From NCBI GenBank assembly GCA_016934135.1, contig JAFGTK010000092.1, forward strand, positions 1 to 25,609: a stretch of 25,609 nucleotides of DNA. The letters run 5' to 3'. A program made the translations under genes and the position numbers. Origin of the DNA: Deltaproteobacteria bacterium. GTDB lineage: Bacteria; Desulfobacterota; Desulfomonilia; UBA1062. The notes beneath the pieces are model-generated. The model was not told the origin of the DNA, did no database searches, and saw nothing but the letters and a program-made list of their open reading frames with translations. Numbering within the stretch: position 1 is the stretch's first letter; each line of letters opens with the position of its first letter. Shown here in pieces: positions 16,106-22,724 of the stretch.

Positions 16106-16946
16106 TCATACATGTATGCGCGTCAACAAGTTTTGTAAACTCGGCAAGTGTCGCCCAATACTCCTCTCCTGCAGTCCACATCACATCATTATGATGAGCG
16201 GATGTCACCCATAATCGCATTTTGGGGGATGGTGCTCTGGCGTACATCTCTTCACCATGCCGGAACGGGATCACCTCATCTTGCTGCCCGTGTATCACGA
16301 GAATGGGACAGGATACAGATGAGATTTTCCGGAGATTGTTAAACTTGTCAATGGGAAAGATCGGAATTCTGGTAATTGTGCGGAAGGCTGATGTAAACAC
16401 ACTTTCGAGAATAAGTCCTCCAACCGGATGATGCGCTGCAAGTTCGACACTTGGTCCGCCTCCGACAGACCGGCCGAATACAAGAATCTGGCATGGAGAG
16501 ATCTGCTGGTGATCACGCAAATACTCATAGACGGCCAGAATATTGGCATACAAAGCTGCCTCTGAAGGCTTTCCTGTACTTGTACCATACCCGCTGTAAT
16601 CATACGCGATGACGGAAAAACCCTGCATCAGAAACGTCTCGAGAATGCCCTCGATATCTCCCAGATCTTCGGCATTTCCATGACTGTGCAAGATCGTGTA
16701 CCGTGCATGAGGATGAGGAAGATAACGAATGGTGATTACATCCCCATTCTCTGTAGTAAGCTGGGAAAACCTGCTGCTTTGCACATATGTTGCGGGTTGC
16801 GGCTGAAAAATGAGGGAATCAGCCAGGAATAGCCCGTAGACCAGGAAGAACCCGTACACAGATGCAATAATGAGCCATGTTGAACGCCATACTCTTCGCC
16901 AGCTCAATTCACCGACAATCCATTGCTGTATTATGCGTGTTTTCAT
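16092..16946 (-). CDS. Membrane-anchored alpha/beta hydrolase (BEM46/ABHD17-like)
   Basis: A 284-residue serine hydrolase with one N-terminal membrane helix (about 23-45) and the catalytic domain after it. The oxyanion region is HSHGNAED at 87-94 and the DYSGYG turn is at 116-121. The nucleophile elbow GRSVGG has S160, the acid is probably D223 in GQQDEVIPF, and the base is probably H252 in AHHND. This matches the BEM46/ABHD13/ABHD17 group, where some members remove fatty acyl groups from proteins; the bacterial substrates are mostly unknown. The ATG lacks a strong ribosome binding site. The stop is shared with the start region of the zinc-ribbon gene, so both are likely made together. Confidence 0.87.
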   Translation of the reverse strand: MKTRIIQQWIVGELSWRRVWRSTWLIIASVYGFFLVYGLFLADSLIFQPQPATYVQSSRFSQLTTENGDVITIRYLPHPHARYTILHSHGNAEDLGDIEGILETFLMQGFSVIAYDYSGYGTSTGKPSEAALYANILAVYEYLRDHQQISPCQILVFGRSVGGGPSVELAAHHPVGGLILESVFTSAFRTITRIPIFPIDKFNNLRKISSVSCPILVIHGQQDEVIPFRHGEEMYARAPSPKMRLWVTSAHHNDVMWTAGEEYWATLAEFTKLVDAHTCMNEEK

Positions 16947-17088
16947 GTTCTCATGCCGGTATTCAGGTCCCTGTCGTGGAATTGTGGGGCGATTGTCTTT
17001 GCGAGCACCGGACCCGCCTTAGTGGATTATATCCGATATGAAACGTACAATTAAAGCATGTATTCTACAGGGATGAAACACGATCTTT

Positions 17089-17200
17089 GTAGGGCCCGAT
17101 GCCCTCATCGGGCCGTTTTCCCAGGGATTGAGTGTTTGGAAAACTGATTTATCTCCGGCTATGTTCCCGGGAGGCGGACCGTTCGGGGAACGGTCCCTAC
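17089..17200. repeat. REP-like element with two strong hairpins and inverted ends
   Basis: The element opens with GTAGGG and closes with CCCTAC. Next to each end is a perfect 9-bp hairpin: GGCCCGATG/CATCGGGCC (17093-17114, 4-base loop) and GGACCGTTC/GAACGGTCC (17176-17196, 3-base loop). Paired hairpins with inverted outer ends are typical of REP pairs or small non-autonomous transposable elements. Only one copy is present in this window. Confidence 0.6.
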
Positions 17201-17276
17201 CTTGATTGCTGCTGAATGTCATGGCTGTTTATTCAATCTCAACTAAAGCTGTTATTTTATATGGTTGATGGATTGC

Positions 17277-17387
17277 TTCATTAGCTGATACCCCGCTGCT
17301 TGCAGCGGGCACATCTTAGTCCTCGCCCCTCCGGGGAGAGGATAAAGGTGAGGGGGGACCTCGCAGCTTGCTGCGGGGTAGTTCATT
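17277..17387 (+). repeat. Interspersed repeat, short copy 1
   Basis: This 111-base copy shares GATACC, CCGCTGC, GCGGGCACAT, GGGGAGAGGATAAAGGTGAG and the end GGTAGTTCATT with the copies at 19917 and 24508. It lacks about 50 bases in the middle of the second half, where the long copies carry AATAAAATAGAT and the CCCGGCTGTTTTTCCGGG hairpin. TTCATT flanks it on both sides (17277-17282 and 17382-17387). It contains palindromes around CCCGCTGC/GCAGCGGG and in the GGGGAGAGG part. Confidence 0.85.
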
Positions 17388-17455
17388 AGGTGCGCACCAA
17401 TGAAAGGTCAGGCAGTCTGATTTTTTATTGACTGATCGACTATAGGATATCCAGT

Positions 17456-17483
17456 AGATTCCCCGTCGATTCCTGGGAAATCT
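17456..17483 (-). terminator. Hairpin directly after the chemoreceptor stop
   Basis: On the gene's strand, AGATTTCCC and GGGGAATCT pair (nine pairs, one G-T) across ten bases, beginning at the base after the stop codon. There is no T-run right behind it; the nearest AT-rich stretch is about 25 bases on. It may end or stabilise the transcript, but it is not a standard intrinsic terminator. Confidence 0.3.
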
Positions 17484-19373
17484 TTACACCGTATTATTCG
17501 TGTCACCCTCGGCCGTCTTAAATATTTTCATCATGTCTGAAAGCTGTTTTGTATCCATGCTCATATTCTCAGAAGCACCGGCCAACTCTTCCACCGTAGA
17601 GGCATTCTGCTGGGTTATGGTTTCTATCTGTACTATTGATCGGTTCAATTCATCAACACCTTTGGCCTGCTCAGCAGATGATGATGCAATCTCATCCATG
17701 GTATCCGAAAGTTCATCCATGTATGAGACGCTCTCGTTCAGAGAATTTTCAGAAAGTTTGACCAAGTCGTTTCCCGCATTGATCTTGTTAAGCGTATCCT
17801 CGATCAGGACCTTTATCTGTTTTGAAGCATCTGCTGTTTTCTGTGCCAGGGAACGCACCTCTTCAGCAACAACGGCAAAGCCTTTTCCGTGTTCTCCTGC
17901 GCGTGCAGCCTCTACCGCAGCGTTGAGTGCAAGAAGATTCGTCTGGAATGCAACCTCATTTACCGTGACAATGATTTCTTCAATCTTTCCTGATGACTGA
18001 TAAATATCATCCATGGCCTGGGTCAATCTGCCACCGATTTCGAGGTTGTTGTTCAGGGCATTTTTGGTATTTCCAGCTTTATCCAGTCCCTCATTCGCGT
18101 TTGATGCATTCAGTTTAATGGATGATGCCATTTCCTCAATTGTCGAGGCGATCTCTTCTATTGCCGATGCCTGCTCCTGGGTTGCCTGTGACAGTCCCTG
18201 GGTGCCGGATGCAACTTCATTGGTTGCTGAATATACTTCGTTGGATATGGATTTTACATTGTTCACCAAGGTGCCAAGTCTGGATACCATTTCTCTTAAT
18301 GCCTCTGCTAGGTCGCCGATCTCATCGTTTCGCACCACATCAATACTCTGCGTGAAATCTCCCTGTGCCATTTTTTTTGCAAGGGCAACTCCCTTGGCCA
18401 GAGGAGAAGTTATGCCGCGTGCAAATAAGATAATGATTATCGTGACAAGTGCCAGTGAAACTGTTGCGATAATCACGATCAGGTTGCGAATATCTCTTCC
18501 GGCTGCGAGAAACTCGTCCTTTGGCTGGGTTGCACCAACACTCCATCCTGTTATTCGAACAGGGGAAAAGCCAGCTATTTTTTGAGAACCTTCAAAGGTA
18601 TATTCCTGCACACCTGTCTGTCCGGCCATCATCTCCGATGCAATCTTTTCCATTCCTTTCTGTGCGGAAATATCGAGTTTCAGAATATGTTCCGGGTTCG
18701 GATGGGCAACAATGATGCCCTGGCTGTCTATCATGAATGCATATCCTGTACGGCCGATTTTTGTGTTTGCCAGTTTATTCATGATGTAGTCAATCTGCAC
18801 GATGACTACTACACAGCCCATAAATTTCTTGGAATCTTTGAAGATTGGCGCGCAGACAGGAACAACGAGTTTTCCGGTTATCTCTGATCTGATCGCAGCA
18901 CCGATATTGGCTTTTCCCTGTTTCGCTTGTGCAAAATAATCCTGGTTTTCAAGGGAATTTCCTTTCATCTTTCCACCGCTTCCGTCAGCGTAGACTACTC
19001 CCCGGGCATCGGTAATCATGATGCCCTCGTATTCCTCCCCGATCTCATGCATCGCCTGCGAGAGCATCATCACCAGCTGTTCCGCTGCAGAACCGGTATT
19101 CTCCAGTCCGAATCTCTCCACTGTGCTTGCCATACTGATGACGGTGTTCTCCAGTGAAATCTGTTTTGCGAGTTTTAATTCCTGAGACATCGTTTTGTCT
19201 GTAAGATCGGCAAGTCCTCTGGCAATCTCATTGGAACTCTGTTTCGCAAACAATTCAAGATTATTCGAGGCCTTCATCACTGAGAAGAAGGCGACCACCA
19301 GCAGTGGTACCAATACAGAGGCTATTCCTCCAACAATGAGCTTATTTTGAAGATTTAAACGTATAATCGACAT
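17484..19373 (-). CDS. Methyl-accepting chemotaxis protein with dCache sensor
   Basis: A 629-residue transmembrane chemoreceptor. Order: membrane helix 1 at about 11-33, a periplasmic double-Cache sensor at about 40-290 (GIMITDARGVVYADG at 117-131, NQDYFAQA at 143-150, GRTGYAFMIDSQGIIVAHP at 207-225), membrane helix 2 at about 297-318, HAMP at about 319-372, and the long cytoplasmic coiled coil. The signalling tip is intact: EVAFQTNLLALNAAVEAARA at 473-492, then GEHGKGFAVVAEEVRSLA at 493-510. Double-Cache sensors often bind amino or organic acids, but the ligand cannot be told. No CheR-binding pentapeptide ends the protein. ATG start with AGGAG eight bases upstream. No che genes are nearby, so it feeds a pathway encoded elsewhere. 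Confidence 0.96.
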   Translation of the reverse strand: MSIIRLNLQNKLIVGGIASVLVPLLVVAFFSVMKASNNLELFAKQSSNEIARGLADLTDKTMSQELKLAKQISLENTVISMASTVERFGLENTGSAAEQLVMMLSQAMHEIGEEYEGIMITDARGVVYADGSGGKMKGNSLENQDYFAQAKQGKANIGAAIRSEITGKLVVPVCAPIFKDSKKFMGCVVVIVQIDYIMNKLANTKIGRTGYAFMIDSQGIIVAHPNPEHILKLDISAQKGMEKIASEMMAGQTGVQEYTFEGSQKIAGFSPVRITGWSVGATQPKDEFLAAGRDIRNLIVIIATVSLALVTIIIILFARGITSPLAKGVALAKKMAQGDFTQSIDVVRNDEIGDLAEALREMVSRLGTLVNNVKSISNEVYSATNEVASGTQGLSQATQEQASAIEEIASTIEEMASSIKLNASNANEGLDKAGNTKNALNNNLEIGGRLTQAMDDIYQSSGKIEEIIVTVNEVAFQTNLLALNAAVEAARAGEHGKGFAVVAEEVRSLAQKTADASKQIKVLIEDTLNKINAGNDLVKLSENSLNESVSYMDELSDTMDEIASSSAEQAKGVDELNRSIVQIETITQQNASTVEELAGASENMSMDTKQLSDMMKIFKTAEGDTNNTV

Positions 19374-19482
19374 AGCAGCACTCCTGGCCGCAAGTATTTA
19401 TTAGTGAAATCCTCGGCTAATATATTTATCTTATCAAATACTTGCATCACATAGGATAGCATCGGAAAAATTAAATCATAAC

Positions 19483-19875
19483 TTAAAAAAAGCGAACTAT
19501 CATCAAAACACTCATGATAACCATGGGCAAGACCAGGAAGAAGTTATCGATCCCGCCTTTATCCCTGGCAAACATACCATTCTGCATAAAATAGGCTGTG
19601 TCAATCACAGTCAGGAAGAGCATCATGCCTCCGCATACAAGGGTCAGGGTCTGACCGGACGGATTACCTGCAATCAACAGAACTGCTGAAATAACCATGA
19701 GGATGGACATTACCGAATCAGGGTATACAAAGCATCTTTCATGCTCTATATATCCACGTGGAAGCCAGGACTCATTATGTTCTGTTCTGAACCATTTGAA
19801 CCAGAAATGTATGATCCCTGCTGCCATCGCAAACTGCGCAACTGCAACAATCTTCACGTCTATGAAATCAAGCAT
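19483..19875 (-). CDS. Hypothetical four-helix membrane protein
   Basis: A 130-residue inner-membrane protein of no family I recognise. Four hydrophobic stretches are visible, near 8-27, 56-70, 74-95 and 112-129. Between the first two lies a polar loop with FKWFRTEHNESW and EHERCFVYPDS, which may be functional. ATG start with AAGGAAG upstream. It lies 109 bases upstream of the chemoreceptor on the same strand. The interspersed repeat begins 41 bases beyond its start and leaves little room for a promoter of its own. It may be transcribed from within or beyond the repeat. Confidence 0.7.
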   Translation of the reverse strand: MLDFIDVKIVAVAQFAMAAGIIHFWFKWFRTEHNESWLPRGYIEHERCFVYPDSVMSILMVISAVLLIAGNPSGQTLTLVCGGMMLFLTVIDTAYFMQNGMFARDKGGIDNFFLVLPMVIMSVLMIVRFF

Positions 19876-19916
19876 GATATCTTCCTTTCTGATATTTGAT
19901 GATATCCGGTTTATAT

Positions 19917-20077
19917 TTCATTCAGATGATACCCCGCTGCTTGCAGAGGGCACATTGTGTCCTCTCCCCTCGGGGAGAGGATAAAGGTGAGGGGGGAAGT
20001 AATAAAATAGATTCCTGGATACCTCGTAGCTTGTCGAAGATCCCGGCTGTTTTTCCGGGGCTGCGAGGTAGTTCATT
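19917..20077 (+). repeat. Interspersed repeat, full copy 2
   Basis: A 161-base copy flanked by TTCATT at both ends (19917-19922 and 20072-20077). Hairpins seen: CCTCTCCCC...GGGGAGAGG near 19961-19980, CCCGGCTGTTTTTCCGGG near 20042-20060, and an outer pairing of ACCTCG...CGAGGT around the latter. It is nearly identical to the inverted copy at 24508-24669. Its right end overlaps the last bases of the decarboxylase gene and supplies that gene's TGA (20073-20075). Confidence 0.9.
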
Positions 20078-21569
20078 TCTTAAAACGATCAGGAATAACA
20101 TCTCTGCAGAAAACGTCTTCTATGGTTTCTGCCCGGCGCACGGTTTCAGCTTCGCTTCCGTTCACCAGAATGGTTGCAGGTCTGGGCAGTGCATTGAAAT
20201 TGCAGGCTGATACCTCCTGATATGCCCCCATGTCCAGAAGGGCTACAAGGTCTCCGGGTTTGACATCCGGCACATGAGCCAGGGGAAGATAGCGGTCACC
20301 GTAGCAGGAGTGACCAACGATATCGGCCACATGCACGGGCTTGTCATCGGTCCTGTTTGCAAAAATAAAGTGATTGAACTGATATTCGAACATGCCCCCG
20401 GCCATAAAGAAATAGGTCGTGTCCGTAAGGACCCAGTTCATGGGAATGGGTTTTGTCTGGCGTTTGAATTTTTTAACCCGTGTCAGATGAATCCCGGTAT
20501 TGCCGTAAAGACAGCGGCCGGGCTCCACCTGCAGTTTGACATCCCGGGTGTTGATGCCAAGGCGTTTCAGTTCGGCATAGAGAGTCCCTGCGGCAGCCTC
20601 TGCGTATTCCCTGATGGCCGGTGCCATCTTGCGGTTCGGGTATTTGGAAAAAAAAGACAGGACCATACCCATGATCTTGTAGCGTGTGTGCGGTCTGAAT
20701 AATCCCAGGAGTCTGACCAGAGGCCATGTGAGCCAGGTTTCGACAACATCCTGGCGCAAGCCCAGCTTATTGTGCGGGTCGCGATGGCTGGCGAATCCGC
20801 CTCCAAGATCAATTTCTTTCGGCTGCCAGCCGTTCCATGCACGGCTGAGTTCCGCTATGAGAGCTGCATATTCCTTCATCAGCTCCTCCCAGTACCACAG
20901 GCTCGCATGGTGGCGGCCGCCGTGAAAATGAAGACCGACAAGCTCCACATTCGGCATCTTCAGGACCTTGTTTCCAAGTTCCGGCAGATACTGTGCAGGG
21001 ATTCCCGACTTGTACACCTGGATCCCGATATCGATGGATACCTTTTCCTGTGCAAAATCTGTTGGTTTCCACAGTCTGGGAAAATTCGGTTTCACCCGGA
21101 ACCTGATCTTTGCTTTACTGCCCATGCGGCCGGCGATCCGGTTGATCAGTTCGGGTTCATCCAGATCTTCAACCGTGATCCTGACCCCGCTCTGTATGCA
21201 CTTCTCGATCATATCCTCCTGCTTGCCGCCGCCGTTAACCGAAATGATCTCAGGGTCGACACCGCCTTCCAGGGCTGCATGCAGCTCGCCATACGAGTAG
21301 ACATCAGCTCCGGCGCCTTCCTCGCTGAGAAGTTTCCTGATGGCCAGGATCCAGTTTGCCTTGAGGGCAGGCAGTACCTCTGTTGGTCCTTCAGGCCAGT
21401 ACGCGGAAAAAGCCGACTTGAACTCTCTGAAATTTCTTCTGAGCAGACCTTCAGAGAAAACAAACAGCGGTGTTCCGAAGCGTTGCGCAAGATCGACTGT
21501 ATCACAATCTTCGATGAACAGGCGGCCGTTTCTCGTGCTCAGGCAGTCATCTATTTTTGAATTATTCAT
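20073..21569 (-). CDS. Fold-type III PLP-dependent decarboxylase (diaminopimelate decarboxylase-like)
   Basis: A 498-residue enzyme of the alanine racemase-like TIM-barrel group. PLP Lys70 is in LPALKANW at 67-74. Other motifs are SYGELHAAL at 92-100, HFHGGRHH at 214-221, DLGGGF at 254-259, the phosphate-binding EPGRCL at 349-354, and C422 in CYGD with DMGAYQ at 446-451. Canonical diaminopimelate decarboxylases have CESGD where this has CYGD, one residue shorter, and lack the roughly 50-residue insert at 275-325. The substrate is therefore open: meso-diaminopimelate, another basic amino acid or a conjugate. The ATG at 21569 is chosen for its GGAGG eight bases upstream; an ATG at 21590 would put that site inside the gene. 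The stop lies in a repeat. Confidence 0.88.
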   Translation of the reverse strand: MNNSKIDDCLSTRNGRLFIEDCDTVDLAQRFGTPLFVFSEGLLRRNFREFKSAFSAYWPEGPTEVLPALKANWILAIRKLLSEEGAGADVYSYGELHAALEGGVDPEIISVNGGGKQEDMIEKCIQSGVRITVEDLDEPELINRIAGRMGSKAKIRFRVKPNFPRLWKPTDFAQEKVSIDIGIQVYKSGIPAQYLPELGNKVLKMPNVELVGLHFHGGRHHASLWYWEELMKEYAALIAELSRAWNGWQPKEIDLGGGFASHRDPHNKLGLRQDVVETWLTWPLVRLLGLFRPHTRYKIMGMVLSFFSKYPNRKMAPAIREYAEAAAGTLYAELKRLGINTRDVKLQVEPGRCLYGNTGIHLTRVKKFKRQTKPIPMNWVLTDTTYFFMAGGMFEYQFNHFIFANRTDDKPVHVADIVGHSCYGDRYLPLAHVPDVKPGDLVALLDMGAYQEVSACNFNALPRPATILVNGSEAETVRRAETIEDVFCRDVIPDRFKK

Positions 21570-21876
21570 AACCGGTTCCTCCTCGTGCATTGTTTTAACG
21601 TAACAGGAGCGATAAGCAGATCAAGAGATCAATCGCTCTCCCATTCAAGTAGTCATCCCGGTACCTGTCTGAAAGATCGCATCATTATTTCAACGTCAGT
21701 TCTGAAAGATTTATTGACCAATGTCCATATTTCAAGGACGTTATATACAATAATAACAGTTGATTATACTCCCCATTATGGAGAAGAAAAAATAAGTATC
21801 TTGTAGAAAGATAAATAAATAACCTCCATATAACAAGGTCCCCTATTTTTTAATCGGCTGGATTTGCCGGTTCGCT
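21570..21876. other. Gene-free leader region of the decarboxylase gene
   Basis: These 307 bases separate the decarboxylase start from the toxin stop. I see no gene. At 21607-21638 GAGCGAT and ATCGCTC pair around an inner GATC/GATC stem, giving a bulged hairpin about 40 bases before the decarboxylase start that could act in its leader. The part from about 21740 to 21860 is AT-rich. A small stem (TTCGC/GCGAA) surrounds the toxin stop codon. Confidence 0.5.
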
Positions 21877-22134
21877 TTAGCGAAAGACTTCTTTTCGATG
21901 ACCGACTTTGACGATCCAGATAGTCAGTTCATTATCTTGGATGGAATAAACGATGCGGTACAATCCTTGACGCACACGATATCTTTCTTTACCTGTTAAT
22001 TTTTCACTACCTGCAGGTCGAGGATCTTCGGCGAGATTATTAATGCGATCAAGTATTCTGTTAAGATCCTTTTTTGGTATTGCCTTGAAATCTTTTTCTA
22101 CAGATCTTTTGAAAAAGATATTATATGCGGCCAT
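21877..22134 (-). CDS. RelE/ParE-family toxin
   Basis: An 85-residue protein with the RelE/ParE fold: YNIFFKRSVEKDFKAIPKKD at 4-23, then the core KLTGKERYRVRQGLYRIVYS at 45-64 and the ending VKVGHRKEVF. RelE-type members cut mRNA in the ribosomal A site, while ParE members poison gyrase. The basic residues and the RVRQGLYRIVY strand favour a RelE-like ribonuclease, but the two are hard to part by eye. The ATG lies inside the antitoxin gene (14-base overlap), the usual order with the antitoxin first. It appears to sit in a mobile cassette-like stretch. Confidence 0.9.
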   Translation of the reverse strand: MAAYNIFFKRSVEKDFKAIPKKDLNRILDRINNLAEDPRPAGSEKLTGKERYRVRQGLYRIVYSIQDNELTIWIVKVGHRKEVFR

Positions 22135-22354
22135 CTTTTTTCAATCTCTTGATCATTTCATCATAACTGATCAGAGGTTCGGATACTCTTTCCTCAAAGG
22201 CTGCAAGATCTTCAACATCTTCTGCAAGAGATTCTCTAACAGCTGTGTTAACCAGGTCTGAAACTGATCGAGATGTTTCAACTGCTTTCAATTTAAGAGC
22301 CTTATGAAGCTCTGGATCAAGATATATGGTAGATCTTTTTGCTTGCATTGCCAT
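22121..22354 (-). CDS. Ribbon-helix-helix antitoxin
   Basis: A 77-residue antitoxin. The N-terminal 45 residues form a ribbon-helix-helix DNA-binding domain: the KRSTIYLDPEL strand at 6-16, helices at 17-27 and 31-44 (SVSDLVNTAVRESL). The acidic tail (EDVEDLAAFEERVSEPLISY) should wrap the toxin. ATG start with AGAGGTGA upstream. The promoter in front contains an 18-bp palindrome that this protein probably binds, giving autoregulation. Confidence 0.9.
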   Translation of the reverse strand: MAMQAKRSTIYLDPELHKALKLKAVETSRSVSDLVNTAVRESLAEDVEDLAAFEERVSEPLISYDEMIKRLKKDGRI

Positions 22355-22373
22355 AGCGTCACCTCTTTTTGAT

Positions 22374-22402
22374 GCTATAACATTATAACGTCATAATGTC
22401 AA
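22374..22402 (-). promoter_or_regulatory. Toxin-antitoxin promoter with palindromic operator
   Basis: On the antitoxin strand a perfect TTGACA (-35, 22397-22402) is 17 bases from TATAGC (-10, 22374-22379). Between and slightly into them lies the near-perfect 18-bp palindrome CATTATGACGTTATAATG (22381-22398, one mismatched pair). A ribbon-helix-helix protein bound there would block RNA polymerase. This is the clearest promoter in the window. Confidence 0.75.
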
Positions 22403-22423
22403 TTGAACTATAGATCAGTTGGA

Positions 22424-22501
22424 AGCGAACGATTGAATTAACCAGCCGCCGTTAGCGAGTGAAGCGAGCTATATGCGGTCGGGTTGAATGACAGGTTATA
22501 A
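22424..22501 (-). other. attC-like imperfect palindrome B (78 bp)
   Basis: In the - orientation it runs from TTATAAC to GTTCGCT, near the attC box forms RYYYAAC and GTTRRRY (each with two mismatches). The inner arms CATTCAACCCGACCGC and GCCGCCTGGTTAAT-type sequence pair with unpaired bases in one arm only, as attC sites do. The terminal part is variable. It sits ahead of the toxin-antitoxin promoter. It may be a decayed recombination site. Confidence 0.4.
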
Positions 22502-22544
22502 GAAATCAAAAGTTTTCCCTAATTCTTTCCATAGGGGTATTTAG

Positions 22545-22584
22545 GGGACATCCGTGAAATTGTGACTTTTGATACGGACGTCCC
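22545..22584. other. Inverted repeat GGGACATCCGT / ACGGACGTCCC
   Basis: Two 11-base arms, matching except for one base, face each other across 18 bases (22545-22555 and 22574-22584). The sequence lies between the two attC-like sites in a gene-free stretch of about 145 bases. GGGACGTCC-type ends are seen in REP and small transposon ends, so it may be a remnant. Only this copy is present. Confidence 0.5.
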
Positions 22585-22645
22585 GTAGTTTTCCTTGTAA
22601 GTGTCATACAAAGTAGAATTGAGCTAAAATTGTATTGTCTCATAA

Positions 22646-22710
22646 GCATAACGGCCAGACATCAGCGGCGCAGGCGAAAGCCCATGTCCGCCTTGATTCT
22701 TTTGTTGGGA
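22646..22710 (-). other. attC-like imperfect palindrome A (65 bp)
   Basis: In the - orientation it opens with TCCCAAC (six of seven positions of RYYYAAC) and closes with GTTATGC (six of seven of GTTRRRY). The inner arms AGAATCAAGGCGG and CCGCTGATGTCT pair over about 11 bases, with one extra C on one side and an extra AG on the other, the unpaired-base pattern of attC sites. A small inner stem GGGC-TTTC-GCCT forms the tip. It begins 14 bases after the glycosyltransferase stop, the normal place for a cassette attC. Confidence 0.5.
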
Positions 22711-22724
22711 AGTCTTTGAGGAAA

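Larger units (their letters stand above)
16947..17483. other. Gene-free stretch with two kinds of repeat
   Basis: No credible gene is seen in these 537 bases. They hold a REP-like two-hairpin element (17089-17200), the short copy of the window's interspersed repeat (17277-17387) and a hairpin touching the chemoreceptor stop (17456-17483). The remaining pieces are unstructured. The promoter for the hydrolase gene should lie near 16950-17050, but no clear -35/-10 pair was found. Confidence 0.7.

Noticed and set aside
19390..19460. A flagellar-type (sigma 28) promoter before the chemoreceptor
   Set aside because: GCCGAGGA resembles the -10 part, but no TAAA lies at the right distance.
20772..21560. 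A 262-residue + strand open frame opposite the decarboxylase
   Set aside because: Antisense shadow; the - strand frame has all catalytic motifs.
21810..21880. A third attC-like site after the toxin gene
   Set aside because: GTTATAT and AGCGAAC can be read as boxes, but the interior pairs only over about four to seven bases and no attC-like arms are present.
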